A model generated the notes under the pieces. That model saw only the letters and a program-made list of their open reading frames with translations. It made no database searches and had not been told where the DNA came from. A program made the position numbers and the translations under genes. A DNA stretch of 64,000 nucleotides from Diadema setosum (lineage: Eukaryota > Echinodermata > Echinoidea > Diadematoida > Diadematidae): assembly GCA_033980235.1 (NCBI GenBank), contig CM067070.1, positions 1,630,478 through 1,694,477 of the forward strand, written 5' to 3'. Positions 44,458 to 56,768 of the stretch are shown here, in pieces (the stretch's first letter is position 1; the number at the start of each line of letters is the position of its first letter).

Positions 44458-45218
44458 GTGAACTGGGAACTAAAAAAGAGAGGATCCATTATAAAGTGAC
44501 GCAAAATTTATCCAATATTAGCCATCATGATATTACACTCTATCAATTGAGCATACAAATCACAGTTACGTGCATATTATTTTAAGAGCCAAAAAACAAC
44601 AACAATTCCTTTGTAAGAATGCGAGGGAAGATATTTTTTCTATTCTTCAAAGATATTTAACAGTTTGAGAAAATGTGAATTATGTTGTTTGTTTAAATGC
44701 TCTTCCTAGTTTTGTCGTTGTCCATGTAGGTGACGTCACAAAATGACGGGCATGTAGTCTTATAATGCCAGACGGCACGAAACCTGTTAAAATCATCCTT
44801 TTCATGAAAAAAAAAAATGTCAGATTTTCCTCAATCTTCACTTATATTGTGTTCTACCAATATTGATGCTTACTCGATCACAATCAACATGGTTCCATTC
44901 CCCCAACTGTTAAATAAATTGCGTCTATTACCTTACAAAAAAAAAAAAGATATACCACGGACTTCATCATTCATATACCTTTTAAGCAAATGATAAGTAT
45001 ACCTCCCACTTGAAACATTTTGTTTTCAAATAATAGTAGCCTACATATTGTATCTGAAAACTGCTAGTTAGGCTTATACGAGGACTACACCTTTCGGTGT
45101 GCAGGGACCCTATCATGTTAGTCTGTTACTGAAGTTCAAAGTCGCCCATAGGGAAAAAAAATCAATCAAGTGTAGATTAAAATTGGTTAAAAAAGAAACA
45201 CATAAGTTGCTCTCTTAC

Positions 45219-45400
45219 CTTGCACGGAATTGCTTTGAAAGTTCACAATCCAAAAGTAGGTCGTACCTTGACGTTGCGTGCCAACGAACAAAAAAATGAT
45301 GGTGATAAAATCTTCAAAATGGCGATTCGCCTGTGTGGTCCTCGGGGCGTCAATGCCACGACGTGGTGTAAAATTACCGGTAGAACAAGGATCGAAGAAG
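45219..45400 (-). other. Likely 5' non-coding exon of TRAF-like copy 1
   Basis: On the minus strand the segment ends TGCAAG|GTAAGAGAG (donor at 45218). The same donor and flanking sequence are retained upstream of copy 2, giving a 749-bp intron to the coding exon. The 5' limit given is arbitrary; conservation between copies extends to about 45740. Confidence 0.55.
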
Positions 45401-46019
45401 TGAGTGGCTGTTCTTGAAACGTCATTTTTTATACTTATTTTCCCCAGGTTAATTTGCAAGAATCGAGGCTAGATGACGAATGTCTGTTATCCGTGGAAGG
45501 CGCAGCACTGAAGCAGTATGTCCAAGGTAGTATTAGTGCGATAGAGAACCCTGTACGAGGTGAGTTTTGCTGTATTATGACTGCATACTGAACATTGGCA
45601 TTTTCATGTCTGAAATCTCCGAACAATACTACTTTTTAGGTACTGTTGGAGGTAATTGTTGATGACCATTCAACCCGTGATACCTATTGAAAATTTGCTC
45701 GGTCTGCTCACACCTCGTTTATTTTCTTTTGCTACAACAGAGGTCACGGAACCGGAAAGCATACATTTTCCTTTGCTGAAAAAAAAAGGGGGATCGGAAC
45801 AGAAAACATGACTTTCTGAGTTACACCTGCATTTTTGTTATACGACTGGAGATTCTGTATCCTGGTGAAGGGGAAAGGAACCATGGTTCCTAATTTTTCA
45901 GCTGCAGCGGGGTTTTTTTGTGTGTGCGTTTTTTAAATAAACTGCACTGAAGCTGAATCACACGTAGACAAACAAAAGCAGATATCGAAAGAAAACAAGC
46001 AAAATAATAAAATAGAACA

Positions 46020-46396
46020 AAACGGCAACAACAACAACAACAACAGCAGCAACATCAACTTCAGCAACAACATAGCTCCCCCTAGCGGTCCCTGCATCCA
46101 TATAGCATTCAATGTGTGTTTACAACAGACGCGATATTAGCGGTGTCCCGTTGGCCCGCTGGCCAGGTGGCCCTGAAATTTTGATGTCGGCCGCCACCGA
46201 ATTTTTAAAGGCCAACCAAGCCTCAAAAAATGGATCGCAAATAATGCTACATTTTATTTCGGGTTGTTTGGTGGCCTAATGTCAAACATCAATAGCTAAG
46301 AGGCCCGAACGGGCCAGCAAAATGAAAAAAAAAGTGAGTGTCGAGCCTTTATGTAAAACTAGTGTGTGAAGATTTACAAAATGTAATCCTAGTTCA

Positions 46397-46436
<40 letters not shown>
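46020..46436. repeat. CAA-rich tract, GGCC-rich segment and (TG)n run
   Basis: CAACAA/CAGCAG repeats lie at 46025-46075. A segment with repeated GGCC words (46150-46330) follows, then a TG run at 46397-46436. The GGCC...TG order is kept in the second duplication unit at 62520-62646. Confidence 0.75.
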
Positions 46437-46660
46437 ATTCAATCATGTTGATAATCATGTAATTAAGGGAAAACGGATAGTATTATACGTAAACGGTCCA
46501 GGTCAAAATTGAGTGTGAAGATATTAGTCACCTGACCTTCTTGTCACTATGTTCCGTTAGATAGAATTCAAGGAGAGTTGAGTCTAATCGATTAAATAAG
46601 TATGCGAGCCGTTGAATCGATAGATAGAGAAATACGTATGTTTACATAAATATATGAATA

Positions 46661-47449
46661 AGTAACGATCATTCCTATGAATTGATTAAAAAACACAACA
46701 TAAATTATAATAACCATAGGCTTATATCAAAATGGTTGACGTCTTTATCAAAACATAAGTAAATGATAATTCTAAAGATAAAGGATAGCGCAGATAATAG
46801 GCTTACTGAATGATAAAGGTAAGCGAGAGACATTAAAGAGATTGAATCGTAGAAATTTGAGACTAACAATACACTTGTACATAATTATCAGTAATAATGA
46901 ATTAGTTATTACATAATTATTTGAGAATACATTTCGAACCATGAAAGTAGAAATCCATTCCAAAATGTTATAACTTCAATAAGAAAGAGAAAAAAATCCC
47001 CGCCCAAACAGCGCGAAAAAAAAAAATCAAAAAAGAAAATAGAAAGCTAAAACATTATATTTGATGGTTTTTTTTTTTCGGAAAACATTTTCTTGACTAG
47101 TGGTTCTGGATATTCCAACAACTTTGTGCAGTGTTACTGCACTGTATGGGGCTTTCGTGTCGATCGGTGCATTGAACCCATGACGACTTCCTTTAGAGAT
47201 CAAGTGATGAGTCTACAGAAGCACACAAAGAATTAGCTCTATAAAATCGCGTCTTCCAGGGGGGACTATTATTATGCAGTGGGGGATGTAAAGTCAATAC
47301 CTTGAATGTACAACAATTTAAAACTGCAAGTACTTGATAAATTGCGCTACAGTGGCGTTGAAATAAGCACTATTTGATCAGTGTTTTTAGCAGTAGACAT
47401 GATAAAAGAAGTCATGGGCACACATACTCGATCATGATTCAAGCCTATA
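46661..47449. other. Spacer between duplication units
   Basis: AT-rich, with no gene or clear repeat recognised. Confidence 0.4.
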
Positions 47450-47715
47450 AAATAATAGAAAACGAATTCATGAATTACATTAATCAACCATTGCATAAAA
47501 ACTGCTCAAAATACGCTGGTCAATCTTAATAGAAATATTAAATGAGAAACATTCATTTTGAAAGACAGAATATATTATTCACGAACCATTTCGGTTGTGT
47601 AAAGTAAAAAACAAACTAACAAACAACAAAAACCACGCACACATTGATGTTAAGATGAAATCTAAGCAATCCTGATCCTATACGCGTAAGCTCTGATGAA
47701 CGAAGTGACAGTAAA

Positions 47716-49340
47716 ACAGTCCGACGATTTACCACTAATACGTACCATACTATAGTGGATGGTGTTACCCGTGCATTTCTTTACGAAATGACTAGCTCAG
47801 AAATACAGAGGAGAGAAAATATACGTTGCCTCAGACATTATTTTGGAACAGACGTCTGGCAGAAAAACCATCTGATACAGTCTTCCAAGCCATGCCCATT
47901 TAACACGAAAGCTTTCCACGATATTTATTCCTGAATTGGTTTGAATTATTATTTTTTTCATTCTATTAATATACCCTACCGAGACTCGTTTCTGTATTAC
48001 ACGCAAATCTAAAGCAATGAAATGTCGGCCATATACCAGAACCAAGTACTTTTAAACCGCAATATTTATTTCTTATTTTCTTTTTCAACTGGTCAACTTA
48101 CTAATTTCCATTTTGTATACTTATCTCACTTTGATATCATATTGTGTTATCCATTCTGTTAACCTTTCCGGTCAAATGACATTTAGAATACTTGATAGTT
48201 TAACTTATTTATTCTGTAATTATGTACGTGTTCTGTTCTTTCATGAAAAACGAAGGAAATAGTATTGTTCCAAGCCATATGATGTTAAGAGACCGTTTCC
48301 ACGTCAAGAGATTTGCTTATTGACAAACGGTCTCCTCCACCTGCATTTGTCATGGAATATTATTTACATGATTATGCAGCCAACTGTAAAATCCATGACT
48401 TGTGAATATGTTTGATTTTCTCATACTTATTTTGGTTTCATATAAGTGGAGAAATAAAACTTACTGAAACTTATTTAAACTAATTATTCTTATATTTTGG
48501 TAATGTTGTCTTGGTGTAATTCTCCTGTATAAAGAATTTACTTAATTCTCCTGCAAAACATGGGTGATTTGAAATAGGTGAATTATGTTAAATAAATTTA
48601 ATCTCTACATTGATAAATGTTCTGTCCATGCGTTCTGTCATTTATCTGAACACTCTCCCTATCATGATTATCTATGCTTATTGGTTTTTTTTTTGGGGTG
48701 TCATTATACTATTTGGTATCTATTCCTATACAAACTTGTTTCAAGTATGGACAAACAGAAACACCTTAGAAGAACTGATCATGCGTGAAGAGTCTGTGAT
48801 GATTATTTTTTCATGATTGTAGGGATTATTACGCTCAAGGCGCATGGATGTTTCCCTTGAATAAATAGCAAAGTATAGTAGGACACGAATATCTTTGGTC
48901 CTACAGGTTAGTAACTACTTGTGTTCATTACGAAAACTCCAGAATTATGCTTTTAAACCTCATCTTCAGTTATGATGTGTACTTTTAACACGATTGTCCG
49001 CAATATCGCGCATACTGTACACTGTCATGGCTTCATCCAAGTTGCTTAGTAATACATTTGATGGGCATAATATACGGCTTAAGTATATTCAAATGTACTC
49101 ACAATGTAACTACTCCTCTACTTTGCTGTTTAAAACGACGTATTTATGAAAACTATTTTCAACTAGCTAATAGTAAACTAAACATTAATGCGAACAACAT
49201 GACATACGCATGCATAATTATGTTGATGATTTTCACAAAATTTAAGCACACGAAGGGCCACCAAATGCTCGGGACTGCTTTACCTCAGAACAGCTGTAGT
49301 AAGAACTGAAAATTCTGCTTGATATCATTTGTACAATATT
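47716..49340. other. Intergenic, nothing recognised
   Basis: AT-rich sequence. A small inverted pair, GAGACCGTTT and AAACGGTCTC, lies near 48288-48334. Confidence 0.4.
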
Positions 49341-50029
49341 GTGACCCTGCACCTCAAAACAAACAAAAAGTCGCCAGACATGAATTTTTAGTTAAGACCA
49401 TATTCTAAAAGAACAGACTTTAAGCTTTAAAATGATGTATAACTCAAATCAAATGGACTCTCCTAACCTATCTAAATATTGGAAAGAAAGCACAAACTCA
49501 GGAAAAGTGTGAACTGAGAAAAGAGGCTCTGAAGTACAGTGTCTATTCAAGCGCTTAATCTTTACCAAACCGTGCTGGCTGTGCGATGAATGGGACAAAA
49601 AACAGGAAGTAAACCACCAGAGTAACAACAATGAAGGGATTATCAGATGAAAATGAAATTAGGCATGCCTCATTAACACATTCTGTCCATAATTAATGCC
49701 AACTTTCAAAACAGTAGCACTATTCTTTCAAAAGTTAATAGAGTTGAAAGTGAAGAGTGTGGACAAGGTTTTACAGAAATGAAAAGGGGATTCTAAAGAC
49801 ACGCATAATCCCACTATTCTACCAAAAATGTTGGAGATAAACTGCTAAAAAAACACACTTTCCTGCCCGTTTTATGATACCAAATTTTAGCATAATGTAA
49901 AAGAAGACCCGTTCTTTCAGAAAATATGAAAAAGTCAAGTTCGGCTAGGTTGACCCATTTCACTTATTTTCTGTCATCACGCAAAATCAGTGTGTGCGAC
50001 TTTATGTTTGTTTTGAGGTGCACGGTCAC
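49341..50029. mobile_element. Family A MITE, copy 4
   Basis: It starts GTGACCCTGCACCTCAAAAC and ends TTTGAGGTGCACGGTCAC; the ends are inverted repeats over roughly 30 bp including AAAAAGTCGC/GCGACTTTATG. It is about 690 bp, non-coding, and closely similar to 52121-52810. Confidence 0.9.
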
Positions 50030-50124
50030 AATTGATTTTAGCATTGACAAAATCTTCTAGTAACAAGTAACCAGAGTTGTCTAATGTAAGAAGTGTTATG
50101 CAATACATTTACTTACTCTCCCAG

Positions 50125-50515
50125 GGTTCCCAGCTTTTCAAGGAAACACAATTCTCAGATTTTTCCCTGGCTTTTGCCTAATGAAGTTTCAAAATTCCAT
50201 GATAATTATTTGAACTCATTTCCAGTTTCAAATGTTTTCTGACATTGTGTTGCAGTGAACTATTTGCAGTATAAAACACTTAATGTAAAACTAGTCAGTA
50301 TTATTACATAATGGCTTCAATTGTCCCCTATATTTCAGCCATCTTTTCCTCGAAATATAACAGAGTCTGACTGACGACTTTCGATCTTAGGGCCAATCAA
50401 CATGATCAAAATTCCCTGACTTTTCCACTGATTTGAGGCACTTTTATCAAGTTCTAATATTTTCCCTGATTTACCTGATTTCCCTGTTGGAATGAAAACC
50501 ATGTGGCCCTGCTTT
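50125..50515. repeat. TTTTCCCTG-rich interspersed repeat
   Basis: Repeated TTTTTCCCTGGC, AATTCCCTGACTTTTCC and TTTTCCCTGATTTACCTG words around an AT-rich body. It looks like a non-autonomous element; termini not defined. Confidence 0.5.
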
Positions 50516-51425
50516 GATGCGGTTTTTTTTCCCTTCTTCCTACAGCAGTACAAATTTAAACACAAAAGCATAGTACAAATCTTCCGTTAAAAAGAAAGCA
50601 CATTAAAAAAAATCCGGCAATATGCAGCACCGTAACTTTTGGGGTGGGGGAGGATCTTTCGTAAAACATACTTAACACTTAACGGAAGAATTTTGTGAGC
50701 GAATTGTTTTGTGCATGTGATATTATGTCTAACATACACTAACACTCAAATATATATACCCACCTTTCGGTCTACTGGAAAAGGTTTGAAATACATACAT
50801 GCAACAAATAACATCAATATCACTCAGACGCAGCTACACATTAACTAGATCACACACACTATGCTACGCTCACCAGCAAGGAGTGTTTAAATAGATTCAC
50901 TACCCTGACTGCTAATCAATAACTACGTAAACAACTGTCTTTAAAGGAAATATGTATAGCTTTCTTTGATGGTTATAATAAGAAACAAATATACATTATT
51001 TACAATAAGATTCAGTTATGCCAAAGGCATTCCAATGAAATCATACATGTGCGGATTACTTCCTGTTTCTCAACGGTTATGCCTCATGTCATTGCAAACC
51101 TCTTCCGAACAATCAAACCAAATACGAGTCATTGCAAAGACTGAACAAGTTTTCAGTACAGACTTATTTTACTTGAGCCATTGTTTCAAGTCACTGAATA
51201 GTCGAGTTGACCTGAAAAACCAAAAGTTGTGAAGACTGTCAAAAGTTGGGATGTTCAACACATTCGCGATCTTTGAAGAGCGGGAGCAAAAGAGGATTTT
51301 AAAAATAATTATTACTCATAATTAACTTCAAAGACGTAGTCTATTACATGAAGCGAAGTTTAATTGGTCAAACATGAATCACTTAATCTTAAAACGATGT
51401 GTTAAAACATGCATAACATGCGATA
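50516..51425. other. Intergenic, nothing recognised
   Basis: No supported exon. Short frames only. Confidence 0.4.
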
Positions 51426-51858
51426 TTAAAGGTATTAGCCCACATTTGCAAACCTGCAGCAATTGGTCTCATATATAGTTAGCATGGAGTTTGGGTATGA
51501 TTGCAGTAACACTTGTGCAAAATTTCGTTCCAATTAGTCCATTACTTTCATAAAAATAAATGAAAATGCACCGTAATCCGTATGCATGCGTATAACGCTC
51601 ACTAGCTCCAGTCCACGTACGTGTTACATGTACAATGTACGTAGCTATACCCCGCGCTCGTAATTCGATTTTGGGTCGGGTTGACCCGGTTTGAAAATTG
51701 ATTTTAAAACAATGATTTTCTCTCTTTTATCGAATGGTATAGACAAAGAGCGACAGGTGAGGTATGTTACTGTTATAACTTGTACTTGAAGTCATATTGG
51801 ACCTGTTTTATGCAGTTTTGATTTTCGTGGGTTTGCAAATGTGGGCTAGTACCTTTAA
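51426..51858. mobile_element. TTAA-bounded MITE, family E
   Basis: TTAAAGGTATTAGCCCACAT with TTGCAAACC on the left is matched by inverted GGTTTGCAAATGTGGGCTAG then TACCTTTAA on the right, about 28-bp inverted ends around 430 bp. No coding sequence. Confidence 0.85.
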
Positions 51859-52120
51859 AACGCATGAAAAGTACTATAATATACCATACTATATTACTAT
51901 GGCAAGTGCACGATCTGTTCAGTAAAGCTTCAAATGAATACATTGTGAGCCTTGTGTGATATTGATACCACAGATGGATAGCTCCAATCTATCTGATTGT
52001 CCAGGCAATACCATCTCATTCAGATAAGTCATTTCAAAGTCATGCGATTGACGCGCAACAAAGCTCCATGCGCAACACTGAACAGATAAACAGATGGCCA
52101 TGTAAAATAATCCTTATAAT

Positions 52121-52810
52121 GTGACCCTGCACCCCAAAACAAAGAAAAAGTCGCCAGACATAAATTTTTAGTTAAGACCATATTCTGAAAGAACACACCT
52201 TAAGCTTTAAAATGATATATAACTCAAATCAAATGGACTCTCCTAACATATCTAAATATCTGAAAGAAAGCACAAACTCAGGAAAAGTGTGAACTGAGAA
52301 AAGAGGCTCTGAAGTACAGTGTCTATTCAAGCGCTTAATCTTTACCAAACCGTGCTGGCTATGCGATGAATGGGACAAAAAAACAGGAAGTAAACCACCA
52401 GAGTAACAACTATGAAGGGATTATCAAATTAAACTGAAATTAAGCTTGCCTCATTAACACATTCTGTCCACGATTAATGCCAACTTTCAAAGCAGTAGCA
52501 CTATCCTTTCAAAAGTTATTAGAGTTGAAGGTGAAGAGTGTGGACAAGATTTTTCAGAAATGAAAAAGGGATTCTAAAGACACACCTAATCACACTATTC
52601 TACCAAAAATGTTCGAGATAAACTCCTAAAAATAAACACTTTCCTGCCCGTTTTATGATACCAAATTTTAGCATAATGTAAAAGGAGACCCGCTCTTTCA
52701 GAAAATATGAAAAAGTCAAGTTCGGCTAGGTTGACCCATTTCACTTATTTTCAGTCCTCGCGCAAAATTAGTGTGTGCGACTTTATGTTCGTTTTGAGGT
52801 GCATGGTCAC
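52121..52810. mobile_element. Family A MITE, copy 5
   Basis: GTGACCCTGCACCCCAAAAC to TTTGAGGTGCATGGTCAC, about 690 bp, near the 3' side of the second TRAF-like gene. Confidence 0.9.
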
Positions 52811-52883
52811 ATATAGTGTTCCAGAGTGCATTTTTCTTCTTAGGTAATGAGTTTCCAGAAAGGAGATGAATCATTCCCGTTGG

Positions 52884-52889
52884 TTTATT
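52884..52889 (-). promoter_or_regulatory. Candidate poly(A) signal for TRAF-like copy 2
   Basis: AATAAA on the minus strand, about 310 nt past the stop codon at 53197. Confidence 0.35.
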
Positions 52890-53196
52890 GTTTAGGGACT
52901 AAATACTCAACTGACATGGGGAGCTAGAAAGGTACGGTGGGGCTGATGTGACCAGTACGGGACATCGCGTTCTTACATTATACAATCATTCTGTTTGAGC
53001 TACGTCGCTGGCCTATTACTTGACGATCTTCCAATCACATAAGAAAATTTGCATATTCACCTCAATTCTTTGGTATCAATTACTGTACTAAAAATGATCC
53101 CATTCTCGTTCATCCATGACGTATCCATAATTTGCATTTACCACTGATTACGATATCATGATCCTTCCCATCTCTACTCATTTGTAACGTCTTTCA

Positions 53197-54165
53197 CTAG
53201 CCAACTCTCTCGTCCACCAGGATTGTGATTGTCAGCAAGCCTTTTACGAGGTAATTGAGGGTTCCATCTTCCACACTGCTGATTGGTATCAGCTTGTAAA
53301 TGGACGCGCCTCCATCAAACATGGCCACCTTCTCGATTGCTTCCGATTGATCTTCCTGGTTTTCAACCCTGACCTTCACCCGACACACGAGCGGATTGCC
53401 GACGGCGCCGAGGGATTCGCGGACGTCCATCAGGGTCACAGAGAGATGGCTCCCCTCCCCAGGACCAAGTCCTTTCAGGTGGAGTTCCGCCTGTAGCTTG
53501 CTAGCGCACCTCAAGTCGAACCGAGACGAGAGGATTGTCATGACTTCGAGCCGCTTCAACTCCAAGTACGGAACTACCCAAGAGAAAGTAGTCGCTGTTG
53601 TTTCCTTGGCAACCTCTCCGCCTGAATGAAGACCGGAAGCAGTCGCTGAATGTGGGTCATGTCTTCCGTCCAACAAGTCTTGGAGCATAACTTCAACGTT
53701 TTTCAGTCTGTCGTCTACCCTCTGACACCACTTGTTCATCTTGGTGGCATACTTGCTGTAACCTTTTTTCACACTATCGATTCTCTCCCTATTTTTCTGG
53801 CTTTTTTCTAAAGCCATGTCGAGTGAAGAGGAGGAAGGCCATTCCATTACCAATGGAAACCCACCGCTCCAGCTTACCTCGGATGCTGTACTTGGCATTG
53901 AGAAGGAGCCGTGACGTGACGAGTCAAGTGAAAATGAGAAGATTCCTCCATCTCGGGCATCCCACTGATTGAGCCCCCAGTCATCATCGTTAAAGTTTGG
54001 CGAGTCTTCTGGGAATAACTCTGCAATTTTCTCTGTTGACTGATGTTGTTCTGTATTTAGGATCTCTATCTTGGAGAGGGCATTTTGTATTTCCAATATC
54101 TTAGGTGTATCCCCATCACAGTTTTCTTCTGTTTCCCTCTTGTCTTCGTTTATATTTGCCATCAT
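53197..54165 (-). CDS. TRAF/MATH-domain protein, copy 2 (322 aa)
   Basis: Intact paralogue of the gene at 43447-44457. The MATH part is nearly the same (FSWVVPYLEL, FDLRCASKLQAELHLKGLG, GSHLSVTLMDVRE, CRVKVRVENQEDQ, FDGGASIYKLIPISSVEDG, NYLVKGLLTITILVDERVG). The helical segment before it is also kept (KMNKWCQRVDDRLKNVEVML). The first ~60 residues have diverged most, though ELFPEDSPNFNDD and RDGGIFSFSLDSS remain. Compared with copy 1 there is a 7-residue in-frame insertion (RLEVMTI) near the start of the MATH domain and an earlier stop. The triplet matching copy 1's first ATG is ACG here, so translation begins MMANINED. A splice acceptor (ACTTTTTAG) is at 54193-54194. Open frames kept while flanks diverged suggest both copies are functional; this is inferred. 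Confidence 0.8.
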   Translation of the reverse strand: MMANINEDKRETEENCDGDTPKILEIQNALSKIEILNTEQHQSTEKIAELFPEDSPNFNDDDWGLNQWDARDGGIFSFSLDSSRHGSFSMPSTASEVSWSGGFPLVMEWPSSSSLDMALEKSQKNRERIDSVKKGYSKYATKMNKWCQRVDDRLKNVEVMLQDLLDGRHDPHSATASGLHSGGEVAKETTATTFSWVVPYLELKRLEVMTILSSRFDLRCASKLQAELHLKGLGPGEGSHLSVTLMDVRESLGAVGNPLVCRVKVRVENQEDQSEAIEKVAMFDGGASIYKLIPISSVEDGTLNYLVKGLLTITILVDERVG

Positions 54166-54339
54166 CGAAATGTCAGTCGTGTAAACGAAGACCTAAAAAG
54201 TAATAGAGGATACATTATAAAGTGGAGCAAAATTGGGCAAACATAATTTCCTATTGTATTATATAAATTTAGCATAGTACTTAAACCTGCCTCATAAATT
54301 AACAGCACTTTATTTAAAAGCACTTGATTTACAAGATAC

Positions 54340-55380
54340 TACTTGAAATTTTAGCTGGTATCAGTTGGTCACAGTTGAATCCATTTGATCAAACTGGTAA
54401 TATGTACCGATTTGTTTCACTGGTTTCAACTTCAAGTTACTGATTCACATTATGGGCCAGTTCATTCTGGTTGAAACCAATTTAATCAATTGGCAAGTTG
54501 TTATTTGTGTGTATGTGTGTGTGTGTGGGGGGGGGGGGGCTGGGGGATTGAATCTTCTCTTCATCCAAGACAAATGTTTATCATCAACATATCCAGGTGA
54601 TTATCCATTAATATACGTCGAAAATTTAAAATCACAATAGTAAGAACATAATAGATCACATCCGTGAAAGTAATGTGCCAATATCAAATATGACATTTAA
54701 CACTAACGATAATTATAATAACTAAATCAATTCTGTAGACCAAAAAATATATTCATACAAACGTGCAAACCTTAGAACATATCGAGGGAGATTAACCTGT
54801 GTGGATACCCAAGTGAGGTTTTCTTTCTCAAGCACTTATAACTCTCAAAATTTTCCTTGGCAAATGTTTACCTGTTAATTGCATACGAAATAAATGTAAT
54901 AGATTGACTAATTTTATAGGACTTCCATTTATACAACTGGCTGATTTACCAGTCGCATCTAGTTGAAACAAATTGCATTAACTGGCACGTCTAAAATATA
55001 CCAGTTAATTCCATTATTGAAACTAATACTATGAACTGGCCAATCATATTATACCCAGTCTGAATATTCTGGACACGCTTGGCAAAAATATTACTTCGTT
55101 GTACTTGCCATGTAAGAGCAATGTCATAAACGACACACTTACATCAGCCAGATGATTTCAATTAGGAACAACGGTGACCTTTAATAACAAATGGGATCGA
55201 CTGGACACCATATAAATTGACTAGTTGACTTGACTAGAAAACGACGGATTATGGACTTGCACACTGCAAAGCAAATCAGTTTACTCCAGGTAGAACAAAT
55301 GGACCAGACTAGCAAATTCATAATAATTGTATTCTACTTGTCAGAACTGGACGATTTACCAGATGATTTCACTTTATAAT
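54340..55380. repeat. AACTGG/CCAGTT-rich degenerate repeat region
   Basis: AACTGG, ACTGGT or their complements recur every few tens of bases (AAACTGGTAA, TCACTGGTTTC, GGCCAGTTCATTCTGGTTG, CAACTGGCTGATTTACCAG, TAACTGGCACG, GAACTGGCCAATC, AACTGGACGATTTACCAG). A G-run at 54525-54538 follows a TG run. The region lies in the long intron of TRAF-like copy 2. Confidence 0.5.
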
Positions 55381-55381
55381 T

Positions 55382-56084
55382 GTGACTCTGCATCACAAAA
55401 CCAACAAAAAGGTCGCCAGACATGGATTTTTGGTTGAGGACAGATCCTGATAGAGCAGATTCTAAGCCTTAAAATGATATATAACTTTATGCAAATGGAC
55501 TCTCCTAAGCTATCTATGGGAAAGAAAGCACACACTCTGGAAAGCGTGAACTGAGAAAAGAGGTTCTGAAGTACAGGGTCTATTCAAGCACTTAATCTTT
55601 AATACCAAACCGTGCTAGCTGTGCGATGAATGTGACAAAAAAAAAAATCAAAATGTAAACCACTTGGACAACTGACAACAATGAGGGGATTATCAGGTTA
55701 AGCTGAAATTGAGCATGCTCTGTGAACACATTCTGTCTATGATTAATCTCAACTTTCAATGCAATTCATAATTCTTTGAAAAGTTATTAGTTGAAAGTAC
55801 TGAGTGTGCAAAGGATTTTCAAGAAATGAAAGGGGACTCATAGACAAACCTTACCTCACCATGTTACAAGAAAAAAAAAAGGTTGTTGAAAAACCGATGA
55901 AAACACACTTTTTTATTCATTTTATGATACCAAACTTGTAAACGTGCAATCAAGAAGAAGAATAACTCTTTCAGAAAACATGAAAAACTCAATATTGACT
56001 TGGTTGACCGATTTCACCCTTTTTCGAGTCCTCACATAAAATGAAGGCTTGCGTCTTTCTGTTGTTTTTGTGATGCACTGTCAC
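55382..56084. mobile_element. Family A MITE, copy 6 (more diverged)
   Basis: GTGACTCTGCATCACAAAAC to TTTGTGATGCACTGTCAC, with the same internal landmarks as the other copies but more substitutions. Confidence 0.85.
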
Positions 56085-56510
56085 AGTTATGGTAAAAACT
56101 GGAATTTATTAAGACATGCTCGGTTAAGCAACTGGAATAATTTTGGTCTTCGAACCAATATAAAGATAAGAGAATTCAGTATATATTACAAAATCATTTC
56201 TATCTCTCTCTCTCTCTCTCTCTGTGTTTTAAAATATATAAAAAAGTATAGGCCATACCATGTTGTCTTTTGATTTTCATCAATCACGCATCAATGGAAT
56301 TCTACAGAGGAAGAGTTCACCTTCCCTCACAACCAACACTGCCCTCTCCATTAATTGGTGACAATTATTCATTCACTTCATTTTAATACATTTCCGACGA
56401 AAGTGTACTATATTACAATTGCGTATAAACAAAGTAAAGTTCAATGTATATTTGCATATCTCAAATTAATTTCAAATGCAGGGCCAATTTTTTAAATGAA
56501 TCAAAACGTA

Positions 56511-56768
56511 CTCTAAAAAATCGAAAGAAAATAGTCAGTTTTCAAGGAGTAAATAGAAAAGAGTGAATTTAGAGTGAAATTAGAACGAATTTTGAGCGAA
56601 CATGTTAGTCTTTACTCATTTTGGAGTGACCTCAGGGGTCACTCGAAGATTTTTTATTGACCCCTAAGGTCCCTCTAAAATGAGTGAATCAAACCTTGTA
56701 AATGCACTCTTTTCTTTTATTCACTAGTGAATGAGTGAACATTTCAACATTCATTTTTTTTTTAAAGA
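56511..56768. mobile_element. Family F palindromic MITE (GAGTGAA-rich), copy 1
   Basis: Dense GAGTGAATTT and CACTC words in both orientations give a ~250-bp imperfect palindrome. Near the centre, GAGTGACCTCAGGGGTCACTC is itself inverted. Related to 63009-63272. Confidence 0.75.

Larger units (their letters stand above)
42560..46660. repeat. Segmental duplication, unit 1
   Basis: Blocks at 42560-42815, the gene at 43447-44457, 45060-45740 and 46290-46660 each have a diverged counterpart, in the same order and orientation, in 47450-62890. The end block is recognisable by TTAAATAAGTATGC ... GAATCGATAGATAGA, against the same words at 62840-62880. Confidence 0.75.
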
